From: Erysipelotrichaceae bacterium
Lineage (GTDB): Bacteria; Bacillota_I; Bacilli_A; ML615J-28; CAG-313
Length of the DNA stretch: 64,000 nucleotides
Assembly: GCA_015059015.1 (NCBI GenBank)
Contig: SVBG01000001.1
Coordinates: 346,510 to 410,509 of the forward strand
Direction of reading: 5' to 3'
Translations under genes and position numbers: made by a program
The notes under the pieces: generated by a model
Seen by the model: only the letters and a program-made list of their open reading frames with translations
What the model was told of the DNA's origin: nothing
Databases searched by the model: none
Shown here: positions 53,391 to 62,611 of the stretch, piece by piece
How the letters are laid out: every line of letters starts with the position of its first letter
Numbering within the stretch: the stretch's first letter is position 1

Positions 53391-54497
53391 ATGAAATTAG
53401 AGTTTAAATATACAAATGAGCTTGTTAGTTATTTGTTAAATATTGAAAAGTATAAAACTGCTCTAGAGTATTTATATTTACCAACAAGAACAAAACAAAA
53501 ATTAATGTATGATGCCAAGTTAAAAAAAACACATTTTTCAACCAGTATTGAAGGGAATGTTTTATCCTTAAAACAAGTTGAAAATGTAATCAATCAAAAA
53601 AACCATAGTAATAAGCTTTCTGCAGAAGTTGAGGTGCAAAATTACTGGGATGCACTGTCTTTTTTAGAAGAAGAAAAAACTAAAAATACACCACTATCGA
53701 AAGAATTAATATTTCAATTACATGATATCATTGAAAAAAATGGAAAACTAAAGAGAATAGAATATAGGGGACCTACTCCTCCTGGAGTTTTATTTGCAGT
53801 ATATGATGATAAAACTAAGTGCCCTGAATATATTCCACCAGAATGGTGTGATGTTGAACCGTTAATTGATGAACTTATTGCTTGGTTTTATAATAATCAG
53901 CATCTACCTGCTCCAATTTTAGCTGCAATAACTAGTTACGCTTTTGTAAGTATACATCCATTTACTAATGGTAATGGTCGTACATCAAGAGCTATTGCTA
54001 CATATGTTCTAATGATTAAAAATTATGATTTTAAAGGTTTTAATTCATTTGAAGAATATTATATGAGTGATCTTGATGGTTATTATAATTCTTTACAAAT
54101 GGGACTTCCTGCACTATTTTATGATGGAAGAGAGAATCCACCGCATTTAGAAATTTGGTTAGAATATTTTTGTAAAATTATGTCTTTAAACTCTGAAAAT
54201 ATATATTATCAAGCTAAAGAAGCATCAAATAAAGAAACAAGTAATGTATTGAATGGATTATCTAAAAAAGATTTGGTATTGGTAAGATATTGTTTAGAAA
54301 ATAATTTAACAATATTGAAAAACAAAGAGTTAGCATTTTTATTTGGTGTAACTCCAAGAGCTATTTCCAAATGGATGGTAGAATGGGTTAATAAAGGTAT
54401 ATTAATACCTAATGGTGGATCAACTAGAATAACTAGTTATAAATTGTCTATTAAATATTCTAGTTTAAAAGCATCAGATATTGGTTTTACTGATTAA
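53391..54497 (+). CDS. Fic family AMP-transferase-type protein with C-terminal winged helix
   Basis: This 368-residue protein has the class II inhibitory motif FSTSIEGNVLSL near residue 50 (S-x-x-x-E-G/N), a Fic_N-like region, and the catalytic Fic motif HPFTNGNGRTSR near 188. A C-terminal helix-turn-helix reads ELAFLFGVTPRAISKWMVEW, near 320-340. Fic enzymes transfer AMP or other groups to target hydroxyls. Start ATG 53391 follows GGAG by 9 bases; the in-frame TTG at 53343 is the -35 box and cannot be used. Island location and its own operator suggest a self-regulated toxin-like module. Confidence 0.92.
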   Translation: MKLEFKYTNELVSYLLNIEKYKTALEYLYLPTRTKQKLMYDAKLKKTHFSTSIEGNVLSLKQVENVINQKNHSNKLSAEVEVQNYWDALSFLEEEKTKNTPLSKELIFQLHDIIEKNGKLKRIEYRGPTPPGVLFAVYDDKTKCPEYIPPEWCDVEPLIDELIAWFYNNQHLPAPILAAITSYAFVSIHPFTNGNGRTSRAIATYVLMIKNYDFKGFNSFEEYYMSDLDGYYNSLQMGLPALFYDGRENPPHLEIWLEYFCKIMSLNSENIYYQAKEASNKETSNVLNGLSKKDLVLVRYCLENNLTILKNKELAFLFGVTPRAISKWMVEWVNKGILIPNGGSTRITSYKLSIKYSSLKASDIGFTD

Positions 54498-54530
54498 ATA
54501 ATTAAATTATTATTGTTTGTGTTATTCTGG

Positions 54531-54767
54531 TCCCGTCACCTGCACCATTTTCTGAAATCTGTAGGTCCTCTTAAAAAGAGGATCTATTTTTTATTTTTAT
54601 AGGGTGTTTTAATCAAATGTGGTTAGAATATCCTATTTTTTTTATACATTTATGAAACATTTAGATTTAAATACCTAAGGAGACTGACCGCGGACTCGAA
54701 CTATTAACTTACGGGTTTCGAATGTTAGGTTTTGATGGGACTCGAACCAATAAGAGATAATGGTGGG
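54531..54767 (+). repeat. tRNA-tail repeat, copy C, including tRNA-Gly 3' end
   Basis: It begins TCCCGTCACCTGCACCA (54531-54547), 16 of 17 bases identical to the end of tRNA-Gly (50678-50694). The two terminator stems follow, then three minus-strand T-arm-like words. It is the expected geometry of an attR-type scar. Confidence 0.88.
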
Positions 54768-54994
54768 AAACGTATAAAAAAATTTAATATATAATAATCC
54801 ATTAGACTTTATGTGAAAACTTAATGGCTTTAACATCAAAATAAAGAAATTGTGTACTATTGAATTCATTTTTTTGTGAAATTTTTTATCTGAAGAAAAT
54901 TACAACATATAAAAGTAATTCACTCTATCATTTTAAAGAAACTTAAAATTTAATGATCAATAACATGAATTAATAATTAAAACAAAGTTATTAT

Positions 54995-55146
54995 ATGACT
55001 ATACCTTACGATGTAAACTTTTTAATGAGATATATGGATGAACTTATTGGGAAGAGTTTAATTATTTATCATTTTATGATATCATGGTTGATGAAGATGT
55101 AGGGGATATTGTAAGTCTTAATAAAATCTTAATATTTAACTATTAA
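54995..55146 (+). pseudogene. short frameshifted gene remnant
   Basis: MTIPYDVNFLMRYMDELIG continues in another frame as EEFNYLSFYDIMVDEDVGD and ends at TAA 55144-55146. It is too short to identify. The remaining interval 54768-55199 holds only AT-rich sequence. Confidence 0.3.
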
Positions 55147-55208
55147 CCTTAACATCGTCTTTATAGAATTTTTGATATAATTATATTATAAAATAAAAGG
55201 TGACAAAT

Positions 55209-56536
55209 ATGTTTAAAAAAAGATTTTATTTATCAAAATTTAAAACTATTTTATTTGGATATTTTTTTGTAATTGTGATGGGAGCATTTTTACTTTCGTT
55301 ACCAATATCGTCCGCTAGTAAAACATGGACTTCGTTTATAGATTCTATTTTTACATCAACTTCGGCAGTTTGTGTTACTGGTTTGGTTGTTTTTGATACT
55401 GCGACTCATTGGTCGATATTTGGACAAATAATAATTTTATTATTGATTCAAATTGGAGGAATGGGTGTTATAACTGTTGCAATTTCATTTCTTATGTTAT
55501 CGGGAAAAAAGATAGGTTTATTTAGTAGGGATGCATTAAAAGAATCAATATCAGCTTACAATGTTGGAGGAATTGCTAGTTTAACAAAGTTTATTATAAA
55601 AGGAATACTATTTTTTGAATTATTAGGTGCAATAGTTATGATGCCATTTTTTGTAAAGAATTTGGTTGGAATGGGGTATGGATGTCAATATTTCATTCTA
55701 TATCGGCTTTTTGTAATGCTGGTTTTGACATAATGGGGAAATACTCTGGAGATTTTTCATCTCTTTCAATGTTTTCGTCAATACCGGTAATCAACATAAT
55801 AGTATGTTTATTAATTGTAATTGGTGGTATTGGTTTTATTGTATGGAAAGATATATATGATTATAAATTTAATTTTAAAAAATATAGATTACAATCAAAA
55901 GTTGTAATTATAATGTCTATAATTTTAATAATTTTACCAGGAATGTATTTCTTTTTTTTTGAATTCAATGAACTTACATTAAAAGAAAGAATATTAGTTT
56001 CAATATTTCAATCAATTACTCCTAGAACTGCTGGATTTAACACAGTCAATCTTAATGGTGTAAGTGAAGTTGGATTAATAATTTTAGTAATTTTAATGTT
56101 AATTGGAGGTTCACCGGGTTCTACTGCTGGTGGTATGAAAACATCAACTATAGCAGTTATATGTGCTTCAATAATTTCAGTATTTAAAAATAAAGGAAAT
56201 GCGGAATTATTTAAAAAAAGAATTAGTGATGAAAATGTTAAAAAAGCATTTGCTATTTTTTTCTTATATTTATTTATATTCTTGTTTAGTGGATTAATAA
56301 TTAGTAAGATTGAAAATGTTTCAGTATTATCAGGGTTATTTGAAACAGCTTCTGCAATTGGTACAGTGGGACTTACCTTAGGTATTACTCCTACATTAGG
56401 CTTAGTATCTAAAATAATATTAATTATGTTGATGTTTTTCGGTAGAATAGGTGGTTTAACACTGATATATGCAACATTAGGAGAAGGAAAAAAACAATTT
56501 TATAATTACCCACTAGAAAAAATTATGGTTGGTTAG
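55209..56536 (+). pseudogene. trkH: TrkH/KtrB potassium-uptake membrane subunit, frameshifted
   Basis: The N-terminal part has TSTSAVCVTGLVVFDTATHW (first selectivity P-loop) and is in frame from ATG 55209 to about 55675. The rest continues in another frame from about 55673 as WMSIFHSISAFCNAGFDIMG (second P-loop), ITPRTAGFNTVNL (third) and ASAIGTVGLTLGI (fourth). A single one-base indel near GGGGTATGG therefore splits an otherwise complete, roughly 440-residue channel subunit. Its partner TrkA gene follows intact. The break could be a real mutation, phase variation or an assembly error. Confidence 0.88.
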
Positions 56537-56545
56537 GAGGTTAGT

Positions 56546-57199
56546 ATGAAAAAGAAAACAATACTTTTAATTGGTTTAGGAAGATTTGGACTACATATAG
56601 CAAAAAAATTACACGAGTTAGGGCATGAGATTATGGCAGTTGATGTAAATGAGGAACAAATTAATCAAGCAGTTCCGTTTGTAACAGATGCACAGATTGG
56701 GAATAGTACAAATGAAGATTTTTTGAAATCTTTAGGAATTAATAATTATGATTTATGTATTGTAACGATAAGTGATGATTTTCAAAGTTCATTAGAAACA
56801 ACAAGTCTATTAAAGGAATTAGGAGCTAAAAAAGTTATATCTAGAGCTGAAAGAGATGGGCAAGCTAAATTTCTTTTAAGAAATGGTGCAGATGAAATTG
56901 TGTATCCAGAAAAACAACTTGCATCTTGGATAGCAATTAAATATAGTGCTGACCATATTTTAGACTATATTGAAATAGATAATGAGCATGCTATATTTGA
57001 GGTAAGTGTCCCTAAAGAATGGATAGGTAAAACTATTGGTGAAATAGATATTAGAAAACGATATGGTATTAATATATTGGGTATAAAAGATGAGAATAAG
57101 TTAAGTGTAGATGTTATTCCATCAAAAGTACTTAGCTCTGAGTTATCTTTATTAGTAATAGGTGATTATAAAAGACTCCAAAAATGTTTTAAAATTTAA
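56546..57199 (+). CDS. trkA: TrkA/KtrA potassium-uptake regulatory subunit
   Basis: This 217-residue cytoplasmic RCK protein has the NAD(H)-binding Rossmann motif LLIGLGRFGLHIAKKL at residues 5-20. Acidic VDVNEEQINQA follows, and the C-terminal RCK_C domain is about 135-217. It gates the TrkH channel according to nucleotide or c-di-AMP binding in this family. It starts 9 bases after trkH with GGAGG. The system lies directly upstream of a KdpD/KdpE-type two-component pair. Confidence 0.95.
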   Translation: MKKKTILLIGLGRFGLHIAKKLHELGHEIMAVDVNEEQINQAVPFVTDAQIGNSTNEDFLKSLGINNYDLCIVTISDDFQSSLETTSLLKELGAKKVISRAERDGQAKFLLRNGADEIVYPEKQLASWIAIKYSADHILDYIEIDNEHAIFEVSVPKEWIGKTIGEIDIRKRYGINILGIKDENKLSVDVIPSKVLSSELSLLVIGDYKRLQKCFKI

Positions 57200-57227
57200 A
57201 ATATTTCATATAGAAGGAGGATAGCTT

Positions 57228-57341
57228 ATGAAAGATATAATATTATTAGTTGTATTCTTAATATATGGAATAATGGGTTATTTTCTAATGAAAAAATTAG
57301 ATAAGTTTATTGATGACAACAAAAAAAACAATAAAAAGTAA
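57228..57341 (+). CDS. 37-residue single-span membrane peptide
   Basis: This short ORF has an ideal AGAAGGAGG ribosome site 7 bases before its ATG. It encodes one membrane helix (IILLVVFLIYGIMGYFLM) and then a Lys/Asp-rich tail. It sits between trkA and the KdpD-like kinase, where a KdpF-like accessory peptide of the potassium system would fit. No homology can be claimed at this length. Confidence 0.7.
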   Translation: MKDIILLVVFLIYGIMGYFLMKKLDKFIDDNKKNNKK

Positions 57342-57416
57342 AAATAAAAAGTTAGATATTATATTAAAAAAATGTTATAATAATATATATAAATTTGTTT
57401 AAAAAAGGAAACAATT

Positions 57417-59393
57417 ATGGCTGTTAATTTAAATGAATCTCAAATTAATAAAAAAGATGAACATATTTTAGTGGGTCTTTCATCATCACCTTCAAATGAA
57501 AAGATTATTTTAACTGCGTATAAAATGGCAAAAGCTTTTAATGGAACATTGACTGCAATTTATGTTCAAACTGAAGATTTAAATACTATGAACGAAGTTG
57601 ATAAAGAAAGGTTGCAAAAAAATATTTCTATTGCAGAAAAACTTGAAGCTAAAATTGTAACTATTACTGGTGAAAACGTTCCTTTTCAAATTTCTGAATA
57701 CGCTAGATTATCAAATATTACAAAAATAGTGGTTGGTAAAAGTTCTAATAATAAAAGAAGTTTAATAAAAAAGCAATCACTTGTAGATCAATTGATGCCT
57801 TTAGTGACAAATATAGAAATGTATATAGTTCCAGATAGTAATGTTCAGTATAAAGAAGGTAAAGTATTATTAAAAAGAAAAACCATAATTCCATCATTTA
57901 AAGATATATTATTTACTGTTATGTTATTAATAATAGAAACGTTAATCGGTTATTTATTTATGAAAATAGGATTTACAGAATCTAATATTATTATGGTTTA
58001 TATTGTAGGAGTACTTGTTACTGCTATTTTAACAAATAGTCAGATTTGCTGGATTGCTTCATCAGTTTTAAGTGTTATTTTGTTTAATTTCATGTTTACT
58101 TTTCCACATTTTTCTTTAGTTGCTTATGGAGAAGGATATCCAATTACTTTTGCAGTTATGCTAATAGTATCATTAATTACAGGTAGTATTTCTAATAAAA
58201 TGAAAAGTCAAGTTAAGAAATCAACTGAAACAGCTTATAGAACTAAAATATTATTTGATGCAAATCAATTAATTCAAAATGCTAAAAATGATGAAGAAAT
58301 AATTGGTGTAACAATCAGTCAAATTAAAAAATTATTAGATAAGGAAACCTTTGTATATTTATCCAAAAATAAAAAATATTATACTAAAGTATTAGAATCT
58401 TTAGAGGAAATAAAAGATTTGGAAGAAGTTAGTAACGAAACCATTCAGTTAGTTCTTAATAAGAATATGAAAGCTGGATATGGTACAGAATATTACAAAA
58501 ATGATAAATTTGCATACATTCCACTTAGTGGTAATAAAAATATCTTTGGTGTTGTTGTGGTAAAATTGGAACAAAATCCAATAGAACCATTTGAGAATAG
58601 TATTATGTTATCAATAATTGGAGAATGTTCTTTAGCTATTGAGAATTACTATAATTTAAAAGAAAAAGAGTTAAATGAAATATTAGCAAAAAATGAGCAA
58701 GTAAGAGCTAATTTGTTAAGAGCAATTTCACACGATTTAAGAACTCCTCTAACCTCAATTATAGGAAACTCAGATAATTTATTAGTTAATAGTAAAAGTC
58801 TAGATGAAGAACTTAAAATGCAGATGTATTCAGAAATTTATGAAGATTCATTGTGGTTATTAAATTTGGTAGAAAATATTTTATCAATTACAAAATTAGA
58901 AGATGGAAAAATTAAATTAAATTATACTACTGAACTTATTGATGATATTATTGATGAAGCATTAAAACACATTAATAAAAATGAAATAAAACATAGTATT
59001 ATTGTAAAAAGATTTAAAGACTTACTTTTAGTTAATGTTGATGTTAGACTAGTTATTCAGGTGTTTATCAATTTAATAGATAATGCTATTAAATACACAC
59101 CAGAAGGATCAACTATAATTATCAGTGTTACTAAAAATGAATCTAAAGCGATTATTAATGTTATAGATAATGGTCCGGGAATAAAAGATAAGGATAAAGA
59201 CAGAATATTTGAGATGTTTTACATTGGAGATAACATTATAGTTGATGGTAGAAAGAGTTTAGGATTAGGTTTATCGTTATGTAAATCTATTATCAATGCT
59301 CATGGATGTGAAATTATATTATCAAGTAATGAGCCAACAGGCACAATTTTTACATTTGATTTGCCAATTAAGGAGGTAACAATACATGAATAA
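57417..59393 (+). CDS. kdpD: KdpD-like sensor histidine kinase lacking the N-terminal KdpD domain
   Basis: This is a 658-residue kinase, whereas full KdpD is near 890. It starts with a universal-stress-protein domain (about 15-140, HILVGLSSSPSNEKIILTAY). Then come the DUF4118 four-helix membrane domain (about 155-260), a GAF-like region, and HisKA with RAISHDLRTPLTSIIGNSDN (phospho-His near 437). The HATPase has NLIDNAIKYTPEGS and GLGLSLCKSII. The Walker-bearing KdpD osmosensor domain is absent. The stop overlaps kdpE by 8 bases. It probably senses potassium or turgor and controls the adjacent trk genes, as no kdpABC is present. Confidence 0.9.
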   Translation: MAVNLNESQINKKDEHILVGLSSSPSNEKIILTAYKMAKAFNGTLTAIYVQTEDLNTMNEVDKERLQKNISIAEKLEAKIVTITGENVPFQISEYARLSNITKIVVGKSSNNKRSLIKKQSLVDQLMPLVTNIEMYIVPDSNVQYKEGKVLLKRKTIIPSFKDILFTVMLLIIETLIGYLFMKIGFTESNIIMVYIVGVLVTAILTNSQICWIASSVLSVILFNFMFTFPHFSLVAYGEGYPITFAVMLIVSLITGSISNKMKSQVKKSTETAYRTKILFDANQLIQNAKNDEEIIGVTISQIKKLLDKETFVYLSKNKKYYTKVLESLEEIKDLEEVSNETIQLVLNKNMKAGYGTEYYKNDKFAYIPLSGNKNIFGVVVVKLEQNPIEPFENSIMLSIIGECSLAIENYYNLKEKELNEILAKNEQVRANLLRAISHDLRTPLTSIIGNSDNLLVNSKSLDEELKMQMYSEIYEDSLWLLNLVENILSITKLEDGKIKLNYTTELIDDIIDEALKHINKNEIKHSIIVKRFKDLLLVNVDVRLVIQVFINLIDNAIKYTPEGSTIIISVTKNESKAIINVIDNGPGIKDKDKDRIFEMFYIGDNIIVDGRKSLGLGLSLCKSIINAHGCEIILSSNEPTGTIFTFDLPIKEVTIHE

Positions 59394-60084
59394 TAATCCC
59401 TTAATATTAATTGTTGAAGATGATAATCATATTAAAAATCTTATTTCAACAACTTTAAAAGTTAATAAATATAGTTATTTACTTGCTACTTCAGGTAATG
59501 AAGCAATTATGCTTGCTGTTTCGCATAAACCAGATATCATTCTTTTGGATTTAGGACTTCCTGATATGGATGGTGTAGAAATAATAAAAAATGTAAGAGA
59601 GTGGTCAAATATACCAATTATTGTTATTAGTGCAAGAAGTGATGATAAAGATAAAATTGAGGCGTTAGATTTTGGAGCAGATGATTACATAACTAAACCA
59701 TTCTCCGTAGAGGAACTACTTGCTAGAATTCGTGTAGCTACAAGAAGGTTGAATTGTATGAATGAAAAACAAGTTGAATCAGTGTTTAAAAATGGGGATT
59801 TAACTATAGATTACAGTGCAGGTTGTGTATATCTATATGAAAAAGAACTTCATCTTACACCAATTGAATATAAATTATTATGTCTGCTTTCCAAAAATAT
59901 AGGAAAAGTGTTAACACACACATATATTACAATGGAAATTTGGGGGACTACATGGGAAAGTGACATTGCTTCATTGCGTGTTTTTATGACAACATTAAGA
60001 AAAAAAATTGAACAAAATTCTACAGAATCAAAATATATTCAAACGCATATTGGTATAGGATATAGGATGTTAAGAATAGAATAA
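59386..60084 (+). CDS. kdpE: KdpE-like OmpR-family response regulator
   Basis: This 232-residue protein has a receiver domain with acidic pair EDD, phospho-Asp in IILLDLGLPDMDG near residue 54, Thr/Ser in IVISARS and Lys in YITKPFSVEEL. The C-terminal winged helix (about 135-232) reads LTPIEYKLLCLLSKNIGKVL and RVFMTTLRKKIEQ. It is coupled to the kinase by an 8-base overlap. Confidence 0.94.
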   Translation: MNNNPLILIVEDDNHIKNLISTTLKVNKYSYLLATSGNEAIMLAVSHKPDIILLDLGLPDMDGVEIIKNVREWSNIPIIVISARSDDKDKIEALDFGADDYITKPFSVEELLARIRVATRRLNCMNEKQVESVFKNGDLTIDYSAGCVYLYEKELHLTPIEYKLLCLLSKNIGKVLTHTYITMEIWGTTWESDIASLRVFMTTLRKKIEQNSTESKYIQTHIGIGYRMLRIE

Positions 60085-60321
60085 TCAATAGAAATATACA
60101 TAATTATAAACGGTGTTTTAACAGGTTTTTTTGAAATCATTTAAAAAAAATGTAAAATATCTACGATTTACGTATCATTGTTATATAATTCAAACGAAAA
60201 ACAATTATTTAATAAGAATATAAAAAGAAACAAATTTTGTTTTATCAGAGTATAAAGATATCTAATTTAAAATGTGATGAATGAATATTTATAATAATGA
60301 TGTGTATATTTTGCTAATAGT

Positions 60322-60410
60322 TACATCAAAAATTTTTGATGTAGAGACTTATAGTCCCACACACCTTATAAAAAGATAGATATCGTAGCAGTTAGGCGTG
60401 TGTTGACTAT
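60322..60410 (+). other. palindrome and long hairpin in a 780-base gene-free stretch
   Basis: The interval 60085-60861 has no supportable ORF. Within it, a 22-base perfect palindrome (ACATCAAAAA/TTTTTGATGT core, 60322-60343) is followed by ATAGTC-CC-ACACAC pairing with GTGTGT-T-GACTAT (60351-60410). A third inverted repeat, ACCAACTTT/AAAGTTGGT, spans 60685-60724. This could be an untranslated RNA or remnants of a lost element. Confidence 0.45.
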
Positions 60411-60800
60411 GGAGTTGATGTCCTTAATTTAGATAAAAATAATATAAAAATATGAAATTTAGTGTATAAATATAGATATTTAGCTTATGTAGTATGTCCA
60501 AATGGATATAGATATAGAGAGTAAAGAGATAGAACTAATATAGTCTTAAGTATAAACCTCTGCACTACTAAAAGTTGGAATTTATGAAAAGTGAATTTGA
60601 TTTAGTGCTTTAAAGTTTTTTTAATGTTTAAAAAAGTATTATAGAAAAATAGGATAAATAAAATTATTTATTGATTCAATTAATACCAACTTTTATTACC
60701 AACTCATATAATAATAAAGTTGGTGATAAAATATAAATCGTATATTTAAAAAAATATGTAATTTAAAAAGGTCGGAAAATGCATAAAACTATATTTATTT

Positions 60801-60850
60801 TAGTTGTAAAAATGCAATTTATGTGATATAATATAGTTGTAAAAATGCAA
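60801..60850 (+). promoter_or_regulatory. paired 17-base operators at the AAA ATPase promoter
   Basis: TAGTTGTAAAAATGCAA occurs identically at 60801-60817 and 60834-60850, 33 bases apart (about three helical turns). Each contains the dyad TTGTA/TGCAA. A TATAAT lies between them at 60827-60832. The second copy abuts the ribosome site GAGGTGA. Confidence 0.75.
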
Positions 60851-60861
60851 GAGGTGATAAT

Positions 60862-62217
60862 GTGTTATTCAGAAAAGCGTATAAAGACATAAAAAAATGG
60901 TTTGATTCTACTAATAAAAATGCTTTATTGATTGATGGAGCAAGACAAATTGGTAAAACTTATCTTATTAGAGAATTTTTAAAAAATAATGCTCAGTCGT
61001 ATATTGAATTTAATTTATATGAAAATGATTTAGCTAAGCAAGCATTTGAAACTATTAGTAATGCTAAAGAATTATTGATTAAAATTAGTGCACTTGCTAC
61101 AAGTCCCTTAATAAAAGGAGAAACTATTATCTTCATAGATGAAGTGCAAGCTGTAAGCGATGTTGTTACAAAAGTAAAATTTCTAGTTGAAGAAGGTTCA
61201 TATAGATATATTTTTAGTGGATCACTACTTGGAATTAGTTATAAAAATATTGATTCTTTACCAGTTGGTTATCTAGATATATTAGAAATGTATCCACTAG
61301 ATTTTGAAGAATTTTGCATTGCAAATGGGGTTTCAAATGATACTATTAATTATTTAGAAAAACAATTTAGAGATTTAATTCCAATTGATGACATAGTGCA
61401 TAAGCAAATGATTAACTTATTTAATTTATATACCATTGTTGGCGGATTTCCAGAAGTGGTAGCTAAGTTTATAGAAACTTCTAATTTACAAGATGTTTAT
61501 TATTTACATGAATCAATTGATAAATTATATAAACTTGATATTTCTAAATATACAAAAGAAAAAACTTTATTAGTAAAAGATATTTATTCTTTAATTCCTA
61601 GTGAATTAAATAATCCCAATAAAAGATTTATTTTAAAAAACTTAAATGAAAAAGGCAGATTTTATCAATATGAAGATTCCTTTGTATGGTTATTAAATAG
61701 TAATATAGGTTTATTTACATATAATGTTGATAATCCTATTTATCCATTACTTGCTAGTAAAGAAAGAACATTATTTAAATTATTTTTATGTGATACTGGA
61801 CTACTATGTCATTATCTATATAGTGATAATGTGGTTAGAATCTTGAATAATGATATAAATGTTAATTATGGATCAATATATGAAAATGTAGTAGCACAAG
61901 AACTCAAATCTCATAATTATAATTTATTTTATTATAATAGTAAAAAAAATGGTGAAGTAGATTTTATAATTGAAAATGGTACAGAAGTTCTACCTATTGA
62001 GGTAAAGTCTGGTAAAGATTATAAGAGACATGTAGCATTAGAAAATTTATTAAATAATGACTCTTACAATATTAATAAAGCATATACATTATGCCAAGGT
62101 AATATAGAATGTATTAATAATAGAATATATTTGCCAATTTATATGATAATGTTTTTTGAAAAGAAAAAAGATGTAGAAAGTCAAATTGTAAACATTGATA
62201 TTAGTGCTTTAAAGTAA
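60862..62217 (+). CDS. AAA_14/DUF4143 ATP-binding protein
   Basis: This 451-residue protein has Walker A LLIDGARQIGKTYLIREF near residue 22, Walker B TIIFIDEVQAV near 92 and sensor FSGSLLGIS. The C-terminal DUF4143 region has a PD-(D/E)xK-like core EVDFIIEN and LPIEVKSG near 375. This family is very common in gut anaerobes and behaves as an accessory or defence-related ATPase of unknown target. The GTG start follows GAGGTGA by 4 bases. It is preceded by the paired operators and followed by a terminator, so it is a self-contained module. Confidence 0.88.
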   Translation: MLFRKAYKDIKKWFDSTNKNALLIDGARQIGKTYLIREFLKNNAQSYIEFNLYENDLAKQAFETISNAKELLIKISALATSPLIKGETIIFIDEVQAVSDVVTKVKFLVEEGSYRYIFSGSLLGISYKNIDSLPVGYLDILEMYPLDFEEFCIANGVSNDTINYLEKQFRDLIPIDDIVHKQMINLFNLYTIVGGFPEVVAKFIETSNLQDVYYLHESIDKLYKLDISKYTKEKTLLVKDIYSLIPSELNNPNKRFILKNLNEKGRFYQYEDSFVWLLNSNIGLFTYNVDNPIYPLLASKERTLFKLFLCDTGLLCHYLYSDNVVRILNNDINVNYGSIYENVVAQELKSHNYNLFYYNSKKNGEVDFIIENGTEVLPIEVKSGKDYKRHVALENLLNNDSYNINKAYTLCQGNIECINNRIYLPIYMIMFFEKKKDVESQIVNIDISALK

Positions 62218-62228
62218 GAATTAAAGGT

Positions 62229-62261
62229 GGACTTAAATATGTATTTTAAGTTCATTTTTTC
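62229..62261 (+). terminator. intrinsic terminator after the AAA ATPase gene
   Basis: GGACTTAAA pairs with TTTAAGTTC across a short loop, followed by six T. Confidence 0.75.
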
Positions 62262-62363
62262 TTAAAGTAATAGTATTAAATTAGGTTAAAAATGAAAATT
62301 AACAACTTATTGTCAAGTCCATAGTGTACAGGTACTACAAAACTTACAATCGCATAGTACTGA

Positions 62364-62570
62364 CACATTTTTTGAAATCTATAGGTCTTCTGTAAAGAGG
62401 ATCTATTTTTTATTTTTATAGGGTATTTTAGCCATCTTTGGTTAGAATACCTACTTTTTTTGTTCAAATATGAAACATTTAGATTTAAAAAATAGGTGAG
62501 ACTTGCCACGGACTTGAACCATTGTTCAGCCGGATTCGAATGTAACTGTCCTATGGGACTCGAATAATTA
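62364..62570 (+). repeat. tRNA-tail repeat, copy D
   Basis: It has ACACATTTTTTGAAATCTATAG, both terminator stems, GAAACATTTAGATTTAAA, and three more diverged minus-strand T-arm-like words (GGACTTGAACC, GGATTCGAATG, GGGACTCGAAT). It lies immediately before the recombinase stop codon. Confidence 0.85.
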
Positions 62571-62611
62571 AATAAAAAACACCATGTGATAATACACATA
62601 GTGGTGTGATT

